From: Parabacteroides faecalis
Lineage (GTDB): Bacteria; Bacteroidota; Bacteroidia; Bacteroidales; Tannerellaceae
DNA length: 35,058 bases
Direction of reading: 5' to 3'
Assembly (NCBI RefSeq): GCF_022809355.1
Contig: NZ_JAKZMM010000042.1
Coordinates: forward strand, 1 to 35,058
The notes beneath the pieces were generated by a model. It searched no databases and was not told the origin of the DNA. It worked only from the letters and a program-made list of their open reading frames with translations. This document shows positions 15,908 through 23,308 of this stretch, one piece after another. The number at the start of each line of letters is the position of its first letter. Positions within the stretch are counted from its first letter, which is position 1. A program made the position numbers and the translations under genes.

Positions 15908-17224
15908 TTAATCTGCCTTTGTCAATACATGGAAACGTCTCCACAAGCATAATCCCAATGTGGTGAGACTGATCGGGAAACCGAACCAGACACCCAATGC
16001 TCCTAAGTTGAGGATAAAACCACAGATATAACCGATCGGCAGAGCGAGTCCGAAGTGACAAACCAGCGCCATCTTGGCCATGTATTTGACATCAGTCAGT
16101 CCGCGCAAGGCATTGGCGAAAAGAATCTGCAAACCGTCTCCGAATTGATAGAGCATCATGGGCCAGCAGAAGAGAGCTACCAACTTTACGACTTCTTCTT
16201 CCGGAGTAAATAAATAACCGATACGTGTGCGGAACAGCAGTAAGAAAGCAATGAAAAGCAGGGCACAGGTATTGATAATCACAAATCCGGCCTGAGCCGC
16301 CTTGCGTATTTCCTGATTGTTCCGGCTTCCGTTGAAATTACTTACCCGAATGGATACAGCCGCTCCGATACCATAATAAAGCATAAAGCCTAACGTTGTA
16401 ATGACACCGCCTACCTGGTAAGCCGCCAGAGCCGTACTGCCAATCCATCCCATCATAATGACACTCAGACTGAAAGATCCGGTCTCTACGCCCATTTGGA
16501 AACCGACCGGCAAACCCAAGCGTACCAGATTTCGGATACTTTCCCGGTTAATGACGCTTTGTTTGAATCCTTTGACGTATTCCGCATATTTCTTTCTCCG
16601 GCAAAAGAGCCAGCAGAATGCGGCTAGCGTCAGGATACGGCTGAAAAGCGTTGATATACCGGCACCTGTCAATCCTAACTCCGGAAATCCGCCATGACCG
16701 TAAATGAGAAAGTAATTCCCGATAATATTAACTACATTCGCACTCAGCATGACATACATCGGTGTCAGCGTATCAGTCGTTCCGTCGCTGAATTGCTTGA
16801 ACGAATTGAACAGCATGGTGAAGACAACCGAGAAGAGTTGCAGAATATAATACGGAATGATATATGGATATAACTCTTTCGGTTGGTTGAGCCAGTCGAG
16901 GTTGAAGAGCAAAAACAGCATGCAAAGGCTTAACAGAATACCGACGATGAAGTTAATCGCCAGACTATTTTTCAGCGTAGCGCCTACTTCGGCGTATTGT
17001 TTTTGGGCAAACAGCCGACCGACAATGGGAGTCAGTCCGTAAGAAAAGCCCATTCCGAAGATGAAAGCCAGGTTGAAGAAGTTATTCACGAACGAAGCTG
17101 CCGCCAGTTCCTGCGTACTGTGGTGGCCCACCATGATATTGTCGGCAAAGCCTACAATAATAATGCCCAGCTGTCCCAGCATAATTGGGACACCCAGGCG
17201 TATAGTCTCTTTATAATGATTCAT
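15908..17224 (-). CDS. MATE family multidrug/toxin efflux transporter
   Basis: This 438-residue protein has about 12 membrane segments in the two-bundle MATE arrangement. Family features include RLGVPIMLGQLGIIIVGFADNIMVGH at the N-terminus (in parts: RLGVPIML, FADNIMVG) and GLPVGFQMGVETGSFS at the start of the second half. MATE proteins export cationic drugs or metabolites using Na+ or H+ gradients. The gene is the last of a three-gene operon, starting 9 bp after the second cyclophilin. The substrate cannot be predicted. Confidence 0.92.
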   Translation of the reverse strand: MNHYKETIRLGVPIMLGQLGIIIVGFADNIMVGHHSTQELAAASFVNNFFNLAFIFGMGFSYGLTPIVGRLFAQKQYAEVGATLKNSLAINFIVGILLSLCMLFLLFNLDWLNQPKELYPYIIPYYILQLFSVVFTMLFNSFKQFSDGTTDTLTPMYVMLSANVVNIIGNYFLIYGHGGFPELGLTGAGISTLFSRILTLAAFCWLFCRRKKYAEYVKGFKQSVINRESIRNLVRLGLPVGFQMGVETGSFSLSVIMMGWIGSTALAAYQVGGVITTLGFMLYYGIGAAVSIRVSNFNGSRNNQEIRKAAQAGFVIINTCALLFIAFLLLFRTRIGYLFTPEEEVVKLVALFCWPMMLYQFGDGLQILFANALRGLTDVKYMAKMALVCHFGLALPIGYICGFILNLGALGVWFGFPISLTTLGLCLWRRFHVLTKAD

Positions 17225-17233
17225 CAGACGGAA

Positions 17234-18001
17234 TTAACCGATTAGTTCAACGGATGTAATTACCACGTTCTCTGTCGGGCGGTCTTGTTTGTTTGTTTTT
17301 ACGTTTTGAATGGCTTCAACCACTTCAATTCCTTTTACCACTTCACCGTAAACGGTATATTGGTTATCCAGGAAAGGAACGCCGCCTTCCGTCTTGTAGA
17401 TTTCGCGCAATTCTTTCGGGAGTTTGGTTTCGTCTTTCCGCTTTTCGGCTTCCAGTTCTGTTTTTCCGATTAGCGTATCACGCAAGATAGCCAGTTCTTC
17501 CTTATTGCCGCTCCGGTAATATTCCATGATTTTCGGTTTGTTTTCAGCCTGCAAGCGGGCGAAGATAGATTGCTTCAGTCGGTTTTCTAACTGCTTTTCC
17601 ATCTGGTTCAATTCTGCTTCCGAATACTTTTTCCCGGTTACGATATAGAACTGTGAAGCCGATGAGGCACGTTCCGGATTCACTTCATCGCCAGTACGGG
17701 CAGCGCACAGAGCGCCTTTCTTATGGAAGTATTTCGGATAATTGAATTCTGCTGGAACCGTATAACCCAGATCACCGGCGCCTAAAGATTTGTTCATCGG
17801 CGCATCCTTCGAAGTTACATCACCGCCTTGGATCATAAAATCCTTGATGACGCGGTGAAACAACAATCCGTTATACGTACCGTCTTTTACCAGCTGGATA
17901 AAATTATCCCGGTGCTTGGGTGTTTCATTGTATAATTTCAACTGGATGTCACCCATCGAGGTGTGCATCAGCACTTGCGTTTCGTTCATTTGATTTTCCA
18001 T
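17234..18001 (-). CDS. Cyclophilin-type peptidyl-prolyl isomerase, cytosolic
   Basis: This 255-residue cyclophilin catalyses cis-trans isomerisation of prolyl bonds. Signatures include HRDNFIQLVKDGTYNGLLFHRVIKDFMIQGGD (in parts: HRDNFIQLV, GLLFHRVI, FMIQGGD), ASSASQFYIVTGK, and the C-terminal GEVVKGIEVVEAI. No signal peptide is present, in contrast to the upstream paralogue. An insertion of about 60 charged residues (from roughly 130 to 195) separates FYIVTGK from the final strands and makes it longer than a minimal cyclophilin. It lies 5 bp after its paralogue in the same operon. Confidence 0.92.
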   Translation of the reverse strand: MENQMNETQVLMHTSMGDIQLKLYNETPKHRDNFIQLVKDGTYNGLLFHRVIKDFMIQGGDVTSKDAPMNKSLGAGDLGYTVPAEFNYPKYFHKKGALCAARTGDEVNPERASSASQFYIVTGKKYSEAELNQMEKQLENRLKQSIFARLQAENKPKIMEYYRSGNKEELAILRDTLIGKTELEAEKRKDETKLPKELREIYKTEGGVPFLDNQYTVYGEVVKGIEVVEAIQNVKTNKQDRPTENVVITSVELIG

Positions 18002-18006
18002 TCTCT

Positions 18007-18693
18007 TTATTTCTCTACTATTTTCATTGATTTAATCTTTATATTCTTGAGCGGACGGTCTTCCGTATTGGTCTCAACCATCTGAATCTTGAATACCGTC
18101 TTCATGCCACTTACGACTTCTCCAAATACCGTGTATTTGTCGTCGAGGTCCGGACGTCCGCCTTCCAGCATATAAGCCTCGCGTTGTTCGGCTGTAAACT
18201 TCTTGTTCTGTTCCTTCTCCATCTTGTCCAGTTCCATCTCGGTAAAGAATTTCCCGGTCACGATGTAGAACTGCGAAGCCGACGAGGCCCGTTCCGGATT
18301 TACATCATCGCTTGTCCGGGCCGCACACAAAGCACCTGCCTTATGGAAATGCTTCGGATAAACAATCTCAGCTGGAACTGTATAATCCGGATCACCGTCA
18401 CCCAGATGTTTGTCTGCCGGCGCATCCTTCGAGTTAATATCGCCTGCCTGAATCATGAATTGCTTGATCACGCGGTGGAATAACAGGCCATTGTACAGGT
18501 TATCCTTCACATTCTTGATAAAATTATCCCGATGCAAAGGCGTATCGTTATACAATTTCACCTTGATCTTCCCCATGTCGGTGTCGATTTGCACCAGAAT
18601 TTCCTTCTCCTCCTGCGCCTTTGCCTCTGCGAAAGGAACAGACAAAGCCATCATGGCTATCAGCAAACTTGTCAATAGGCGTTTCATCATCAT
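18007..18693 (-). CDS. Cyclophilin-type peptidyl-prolyl isomerase, exported
   Basis: This 228-residue protein begins with a signal peptide (MMMKRLLTSLLIAMMALSVPFA, cleavage near AEAKA), so it is periplasmic. There it would help fold exported proteins. The cyclophilin domain is evident in HRDNFIKNVKDN, GLLFHRVIKQFMIQAGD, ASSASQFYIVTGK and the final GEVVSGMKTVFKI. It is closely similar to the next gene, pointing to a tandem duplication with later change in cellular location. The promoter is at 18732-18739. One of three ATG codons in a row (residues 1-3) is the start. Confidence 0.92.
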   Translation of the reverse strand: MMMKRLLTSLLIAMMALSVPFAEAKAQEEKEILVQIDTDMGKIKVKLYNDTPLHRDNFIKNVKDNLYNGLLFHRVIKQFMIQAGDINSKDAPADKHLGDGDPDYTVPAEIVYPKHFHKAGALCAARTSDDVNPERASSASQFYIVTGKFFTEMELDKMEKEQNKKFTAEQREAYMLEGGRPDLDDKYTVFGEVVSGMKTVFKIQMVETNTEDRPLKNIKIKSMKIVEK

Positions 18694-18731
18694 CTTCTTG
18701 AATTATTGATTAGTAATTTGAATTATGCGAA

Positions 18732-18739
18732 CAAAGGTA
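18732..18739 (-). promoter_or_regulatory. -7 element of the cyclophilin-MATE operon
   Basis: On the minus strand this reads TACCTTTG, matching TAnnTTTG, 38 nt before the first ATG. The -33 element is not recognisable. Confidence 0.6.
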
Positions 18740-18846
18740 CAAAATAAAAAGGAATGGCTCAGCGCTCTGCCTTGTTTTTGTGGTGGAGAAGTATTTCTGT
18801 CTTTGTGTTAATCTTATGACGTGGCATCAGAAAACGTGTTTTTCTT

Positions 18847-18877
18847 TTTGTCTTATTCATCATTAATCATATCTTTG
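18847..18877 (+). promoter_or_regulatory. Strong promoter of the restriction-modification operon
   Basis: TTTG (18847-18850), 19 bp, then TATCTTTG (18870-18877) is a perfect match to the Bacteroidetes consensus at the ideal spacing. The leader before the restriction gene would be under 20 nt. Confidence 0.8.
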
Positions 18878-18900
18878 CGCTTATAATAAAGAGTAATTAT

Positions 18901-19626
18901 ATGAGAGACTATCAGTTAGGCTTTATCTCTAATGAGAATATATTTAATCATGTGAAAGAAACGGTAGAGTTGTATCGTAATCACATTAATCTGAAAGAGT
19001 TTAATAAAAATATTATTGATCCTATCAAGTTGACTTTTGATTCAAAGGTATATGGAAAAAGCCTGGAAGAAATCATTGAATCAGAATGTATCCGCCAAAT
19101 AGACAAAACCAATACCAATCATATCGGGTATTTTCATCAGAATCTGTTTAAATATGCTGGTAATGGTTGGGAAGTTCCGACCACTGGATTCGACATTATT
19201 AATCCGCAACTGCATATCTTTGCAGAATTGAAAAACAAGCATAATACGATGAATAGTCGTGCCGCAGACAGTGTTTACCGCCACATGCAGGATAAAATCC
19301 TTCATGATGACCAAGCAGTGTGTATGTTGGTAGAAGTGATTGCCTCGAAGTCTCGTAATGAAAAGTGGCTTTATGATGGTTTGTCTCATGAAAAGATACG
19401 TCGTGTTTCTATCGATAAATTTTATAGTATCGTTTTTGGTGATGATGATGCTTTTTTCAAATTGTGTCGTGCATTACCTGATGTGTTGGATGATGTTATT
19501 GCTGAATTACAACGAGGTTCCATAGAAAATAGTGTTTATGAAGAACTTCATCAACTTTCTCCTGATACGTTCAAAAGTCTTTATTTGCTTGCGTTTAAAA
19601 CTTATGATGGATTCCAAAACTTTTGA
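18901..19626 (+). CDS. Eco47II-family type II restriction endonuclease
   Basis: This 241-residue protein resembles the Eco47II family of type II restriction enzymes, whose members cut GGNCC- or GGWCC-type sites. A PD-(D/E)xK nuclease core is visible: GFD (Asp98), then FAELKNK with Glu109 and Lys111, followed by HNTMNSRAADSVYRHMQ. It would cut unmodified incoming DNA. The methyltransferase gene starts 3 bp after its stop, so both share the promoter at 18847-18877. The exact recognition sequence is an inference from family membership. Confidence 0.85.
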   Translation: MRDYQLGFISNENIFNHVKETVELYRNHINLKEFNKNIIDPIKLTFDSKVYGKSLEEIIESECIRQIDKTNTNHIGYFHQNLFKYAGNGWEVPTTGFDIINPQLHIFAELKNKHNTMNSRAADSVYRHMQDKILHDDQAVCMLVEVIASKSRNEKWLYDGLSHEKIRRVSIDKFYSIVFGDDDAFFKLCRALPDVLDDVIAELQRGSIENSVYEELHQLSPDTFKSLYLLAFKTYDGFQNF

Positions 19627-19629
19627 TTT

Positions 19630-20859
19630 ATGCAAAAAATAATATCTGCCTCTAACTTTGCAGACATTATGGGGGTGTCTAAGGCCACTTTGCAGAAGTG
19701 GGAAACAAATGGTGCTTTCGTGCCTTCCATTGATCCTGCAGGAAGAAAGTTTTTTTATGTAGAAAAATTATTGGGTGTTCCGGAAATTAGCGATATGGTA
19801 CAATCTTCATGGGAAGAGGAAATGCAAGTGAATCCATTACGCTCTTATACGTCTATAGAATTGTTTGCAGGAGCAGGAGGGCTTGCTTTGGGACTGGAAA
19901 AGGCTGGTTTTTCTCATATCCTATTGAATGAGATAGATCATGATGCCTGTGTGACATTGCAATATAATCGTCCCGAATGGAGGGTTGTGGAGCAAGATGT
20001 CAGAACTATTTCTTTCAAACAATTCAATGGTAAAGTCGATTTCCTCTCCGGAGGTTTCCCTTGTCAGGCATTTTCTTATGCAGGCAAACAAGGAGGGTTC
20101 AATGATACGAGAGGAACTTTATTTTTTGAGTTGGCTCGTGCCGTAAAAGAAATACAACCCAAAGTGTTTATGGGCGAAAATGTTAAAGGGCTTGCCGCTC
20201 ACGATGGAGGACGTACATTGGAAACAATAAGAAACACAATTGCAGAATTAGGTTATACCTTGATAGAGCCTCGGGTTCTGAAAGCCATTTTCTATCAAGT
20301 GCCTCAGAAGCGAGAACGGTTGATTCTTGTCGCTATCCGGAATGATATTGCTGATAAAGTTCAATTCAAATGGCCGGATCCATATCATCGGATCATGACT
20401 TTGCGGGATGCTTTTTTCAAAGGTGAATTATATGATACTGATGTTCCTCCTTCCGAGGGGCAAACATATCCTCTTAAAAAACAAAAAGTGATGGAACTTG
20501 TACCGATGGGGGGATATTGGCGCGATTTGCCTCTTGATGTACAAAAAGAATATATGGGTGGTAGTTTTGAATTGGAAGGGGGGAAAACAGGAATGGCTCG
20601 AAGGCTTTCTTTGGACGAACCTAGTCTGACTTTGACTTGCGCACCAGCTCAAAAACAGACCGAGCGTTGTCACCCAACGGAAACTCGACCACTGACAGTG
20701 AGAGAATATGCTCGTATACAGACATTCCCGGATGAATGGAAATTTGCAGGAACACTTAGTTCGCAATATAAACAAATAGGGAACGCTGTTCCGGTCAATT
20801 TGGCGTATGCTGTTGGTCGTTCACTCATCCGACTTTTCAATGATATCGAAAGCCTTTAA
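19630..20859 (+). CDS. DNA cytosine-5 methyltransferase with N-terminal HTH
   Basis: This 409-residue enzyme transfers a methyl group from S-adenosylmethionine to cytosine C5, protecting the host from the partner nuclease. The motifs are in order: ELFAGAGGLALGLE (motif I, 77-90), GGFPCQAFSYAG (motif IV, 141-152, catalytic Cys145), ENV (motif VI, 183-185), QVPQKRER (motif VIII, 223-230), and QIGNAVPVNLA (motif X) near the C-terminus. The variable target-recognition region lies between VIII and IX. The first 50 residues are an extra domain, ISASNFADIMGVSKATLQKW..., which looks like a MerR/excisionase-type helix-turn-helix. In other systems such N-terminal domains let the methyltransferase regulate its own operon. 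Its 3' end overlaps the convergent vsr gene by 39 bp. Confidence 0.93.
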   Translation: MQKIISASNFADIMGVSKATLQKWETNGAFVPSIDPAGRKFFYVEKLLGVPEISDMVQSSWEEEMQVNPLRSYTSIELFAGAGGLALGLEKAGFSHILLNEIDHDACVTLQYNRPEWRVVEQDVRTISFKQFNGKVDFLSGGFPCQAFSYAGKQGGFNDTRGTLFFELARAVKEIQPKVFMGENVKGLAAHDGGRTLETIRNTIAELGYTLIEPRVLKAIFYQVPQKRERLILVAIRNDIADKVQFKWPDPYHRIMTLRDAFFKGELYDTDVPPSEGQTYPLKKQKVMELVPMGGYWRDLPLDVQKEYMGGSFELEGGKTGMARRLSLDEPSLTLTCAPAQKQTERCHPTETRPLTVREYARIQTFPDEWKFAGTLSSQYKQIGNAVPVNLAYAVGRSLIRLFNDIESL

Positions 20860-21363
20860 CTCCCCATACCCCGCTTCTCCCTCAGCTGCCAGGCTGGGGG
20901 AATTTTCTTCTATTCCATATGTTTTAAGTGGTTTGGGCTTGAAATGCTCCAGGTAAGTGTGGTTGATGTGGTACTCCATTTCTTGCAATGTCTGTTCGCG
21001 GACAGCAGGTTTCAACTGGCATTCCCAGATGGTCATCACCCGCCAACCCATTTTCTTCAGTTTCGCCTTGTCGCGTTCATCCCGTTGCTTGTTCCGTTCG
21101 ATTTTCTTCTTCCAAAAGTCCGTGTTGCTGTGTGGAATATGGCCATCCGCCTCGTGGCCGTGCCAAAAACAGCCATGGATGAAGATCACGATGCCGTATT
21201 TGCGTAATACAATGTCGGGCGTACCCGGCAACTTCTTCACATTCTTACGATAGCGGTAGCCCCGGTGGTACAAGTAGCGGCGGACGATAAGTTCCGGCTT
21301 CGTGTCCTTGCTTTTGATCCTCGCCATGACGGCCGAGCGTTTCTTCTTGTCCCAAATATCCAT
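20821..21363 (-). CDS. vsr: Very short patch repair endonuclease Vsr
   Basis: Vsr nicks next to T:G mismatches that arise when 5-methylcytosine deaminates, and is often encoded beside cytosine-5 methyltransferases as here. The 180-residue protein shows SKDTKPELIVRRYLYHRGYRYR, GTPDIVLRKYG with catalytic Asp50, and FIHGCFWHGH (61-70) with the catalytic and zinc-binding histidines. WRVMTIWEC follows. It is about 25 residues longer than E. coli Vsr (156). I set the start at 21363 (MDIWDKKKRS): the open frame runs on to 21717 through the tandem repeats, but a promoter element at 21382-21389 lies inside that extension. It is convergent with, and overlaps, the methyltransferase gene. Confidence 0.92.
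   Translation of the reverse strand: MDIWDKKKRSAVMARIKSKDTKPELIVRRYLYHRGYRYRKNVKKLPGTPDIVLRKYGIVIFIHGCFWHGHEADGHIPHSNTDFWKKKIERNKQRDERDKAKLKKMGWRVMTIWECQLKPAVREQTLQEMEYHINHTYLEHFKPKPLKTYGIEENSPSLAAEGEAGYGELKAFDIIEKSDE
20879..20906 (+). terminator. Terminator of the restriction-modification operon inside vsr
   Basis: CCCTCAGC (20879-20886) pairs with GCTGGGGG (20893-20900), 8 bp with one T-G pair and a 6-nt loop, followed by AATTTT. It lies 20 nt after the methyltransferase stop and within the coding sequence of the vsr C-terminal tail. Confidence 0.5.
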
Positions 21364-21381
21364 ACCTATGTGTCTTTGCTG

Positions 21382-21389
21382 CAAATTTA
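21382..21389 (-). promoter_or_regulatory. -7 element of vsr
   Basis: On the minus strand this reads TAAATTTG, matching TAnnTTTG, 18 nt before the vsr ATG at 21363. It decides against the longer, repeat-containing start. Confidence 0.55.
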
Positions 21390-21438
21390 CTAATTCGAAA
21401 GGAAAGCTTGAAGGAATTTTACAGAAGTAAAAACATAA

Positions 21439-21732
21439 TTCGTTGGACAGAATTTCATTTCCCAGATAAAGAAAATCAGATTCGTTGTACAGAATTTCAT
21501 TTCCTAGATCAAGGAAATCAGATTCGTTGGACAGAATTTCATTTCCTAGATCAAGGAAATCAGATTCGTTGTACAGAATTTCATTTCCCAGATAAAGAAA
21601 ATCAGATTCGTTAGACAGAATTTCATTTTCTAAATCGAGGAAATCAGATTCGTTGTACAGAATTTCATTTTCCAAATTAAGAAAATCAGATTCGTTGTAC
21701 AGAATTTCATTTTCCAAATCAAGAAAATCAAA
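21439..21732. repeat. Seven tandem 42-bp repeats, each two 21-bp hairpin half-units
   Basis: Seven copies begin at 21439, 21481, 21523, 21565, 21607, 21649 and 21691. Each starts TTCGTT and ends AATCAGA (the last AATCAAA). Offset by 4 bp, every unit reads as two half-units of 21 bp. The first pairs AGATTC with GAATTT around an 8-nt loop (GTTGTACA type), plus C. The second pairs ATTTCC with GGAAAT around an 8-nt loop, plus C. The second arm pair covaries: CC/GG in copies 2-3, TC/GA in copies 6-7, and TC/GG in copy 5. Because 42 is a multiple of 3, a frame stays open through the array on the minus strand; I do not regard it as coding. Confidence 0.9.
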
Positions 21733-21821
21733 TTCTGCCTAAATGGTTATATTTTTTTGAAAGATAGTTGATTATAGAGGGAAAATGTATATATTTATGG
21801 CGAACATATAATTTTAGTGTT

Positions 21822-22568
21822 ATGAGTGCAATTTTAAAACCTGAAGAATTTTATTTCCCAAAGCTCAACAACGCCGAATTTGCCTTTTTTGCCGGGCAAA
21901 TTTGCGCGTATGTGGAAGAGGGGACTGTCGAAGCCCTGCATGCGCCGGAAGAAACCTATCTGGCGTTCTATGGAAACTACAATAAGTTGGTGGAACTGGT
22001 CAACCAAAGCCGGATCGCCTCTGAAACGGCCCGGATCACGGAACTGGACAAGCAGGAAGATGATTTGCTGACGTATTTCTTCTCTACGATCAAGACGGGG
22101 GCCAATCATCCGAACCCGACGAAGCGGGAGGCGGCGCAAGCCCTGCAAAATGTGGTGAAACCGTATTTCGGCGTGCAGTCGTTGCCCCAACGGCAGCAGG
22201 TGCAGGCCGTCGATGGCTTGTTAATGGATTTGAAGAAGAGCGAAAACATCGCGCACATCACGGCGCTGGGAATGACGGAAGATTTGGTCTATTTCGAAGA
22301 GTTGAATGGCGAATACCGGGAGCTGATTGACAGCCGTGCCGCCAGCCAAATGGCTAATCCTGCCGAATCGGTCAAATCCATCCGCGAAGAAATGTATGTC
22401 CAGTATGACACGATCGTGACGACGATCTTTGCTTTCAGCATCGCTACGCCGTCTGATGTTCTTACGGCTTTCATTACCAAGGTGAACAAACTGATTGCCG
22501 ATACCAACCAGGCGTATAACCAGCGCATGGCGGAACGGTCGAAATCAACCGAAGAAAACAAGGCTTAA
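21822..22568 (+). CDS. DUF6261-like protein of unknown function
   Basis: This 248-residue, probably cytosolic protein is mostly helical and has no signal peptide or membrane segment. The pattern of a short N-terminal KLNNAEF motif, a central SETARITELDKQEDDLLTYF, NPTKREAAQALQNVVKPYF, and a C-terminal set of helices resembles DUF6261 proteins of Bacteroidetes. Their function is unknown. I chose the ATG at 21822 because the longer start at 21768 would lie over an AT-rich promoter-like stretch (TATATTTA at 21790-21797). The base composition is clearly more GC-rich than in the restriction operon. A strong terminator follows. Confidence 0.65.
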   Translation: MSAILKPEEFYFPKLNNAEFAFFAGQICAYVEEGTVEALHAPEETYLAFYGNYNKLVELVNQSRIASETARITELDKQEDDLLTYFFSTIKTGANHPNPTKREAAQALQNVVKPYFGVQSLPQRQQVQAVDGLLMDLKKSENIAHITALGMTEDLVYFEELNGEYRELIDSRAASQMANPAESVKSIREEMYVQYDTIVTTIFAFSIATPSDVLTAFITKVNKLIADTNQAYNQRMAERSKSTEENKA

Positions 22569-22578
22569 TGCCTCGATG

Positions 22579-22611
22579 CTCCCGGCTCGCAGACGTGCCG
22601 GGAGTTTTTTT
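22579..22611 (+). terminator. Intrinsic terminator
   Basis: CTCCCGGC and GCCGGGAG form a perfect 8-bp GC-rich stem, followed by seven T. It closes the DUF6261-like gene. Confidence 0.9.
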
Positions 22612-22660
22612 GTGCCGTGTATTCTCGGTCTTCTTTCCTTTAAAACCAGATAATTTTCCG

Positions 22661-22668
22661 TATCTTCG
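22661..22668 (+). promoter_or_regulatory. -7-like element of the riboflavin synthase gene
   Basis: TATCTTCG differs from TAnnTTTG at one position and lies 30 nt before the ATG, with TTTA about 18 bp upstream as a weak -33 element. I see no FMN riboswitch here. Confidence 0.4.
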
Positions 22669-22698
22669 CACATCGAAACTCTAAAAATCAAAATCAGT

Positions 22699-23301
22699 AT
22701 GTTTTCAGGCATTGTAGAAGAAGCTGCCAAGGTGGTGGCGGTAGAAAAAGATAAAGGGAACATCCATATAACGATGGAATGTTCGTTTGTGAATGAATTG
22801 AAGATCGACCAAAGCGTGGCGCACAATGGCGTGTGCCTGACTGTCGTTAAGAAGATCGACAAAACTTATACGGTAACGGCTATCCAGGAGACGCTGGATC
22901 GTTCTAATCTGGGACATCTGGTGCCGGGCAGCCTGGTAAATCTGGAACGGAGCATGCTGATGAACGGCCGCTTGGACGGACATATCGTTCAGGGGCACGT
23001 CGATCAAACCGCCGTTTGTACGAAGGTGGAAGAGGCCGACGGCAGCTGGTATTATACGTTCGAATATCAATTCGACCAGGCGATGGCACAGCAAGGCTAC
23101 GTGACGGTCGAAAAAGGTTCTGTCTGCGTGAACGGCGTCAGTCTGACGGTATGTAATTCTAAGGATAACAGCTTCCAGGTCGCGATCATTCCTTATACGC
23201 ACGACCATACGAACTTCTGCCAGATCGAGCAAGGCACTGTGGTGAACCTCGAATTTGATATCGTGGGGAAATATATCAGTAAGATGATGCAATATAAATA
23301 A
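22699..23301 (+). CDS. ribE: Riboflavin synthase, alpha subunit
   Basis: This enzyme converts two molecules of 6,7-dimethyl-8-ribityllumazine to riboflavin and a pyrimidine, the last step of vitamin B2 synthesis. The 200-residue protein has the two-fold lumazine-binding repeat. The N-terminal MFSGIVEE is diagnostic. NGVCLTV (43-49) and its counterpart NGVSLTV in the second half bind ligand, and MNGRLDGHIVQGHVD (88-102) starts the second domain. Other riboflavin genes are not adjacent. The nitroreductase-like flavoprotein gene 7 bp downstream is probably co-transcribed, which makes sense because it uses FMN. Confidence 0.96.
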   Translation: MFSGIVEEAAKVVAVEKDKGNIHITMECSFVNELKIDQSVAHNGVCLTVVKKIDKTYTVTAIQETLDRSNLGHLVPGSLVNLERSMLMNGRLDGHIVQGHVDQTAVCTKVEEADGSWYYTFEYQFDQAMAQQGYVTVEKGSVCVNGVSLTVCNSKDNSFQVAIIPYTHDHTNFCQIEQGTVVNLEFDIVGKYISKMMQYK

Positions 23302-23308
23302 TCCGGAG

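Noticed and set aside
18901-21363. Insertion sequence or transposon ends around the restriction island
   Set aside because: I found no terminal inverted repeats or transposase gene at its borders.
21408-21614. 68-codon + strand frame through the tandem repeats
   Set aside because: The 42-bp unit keeps frames open on both strands by arithmetic; no promoter or start context supports it.
21439-21732. CRISPR array
   Set aside because: The repeats are directly adjacent with no unique spacers, and no cas genes are present.
22612-22698. FMN riboswitch before ribE
   Set aside because: The 87-bp gap is too short and lacks the conserved junction sequence.
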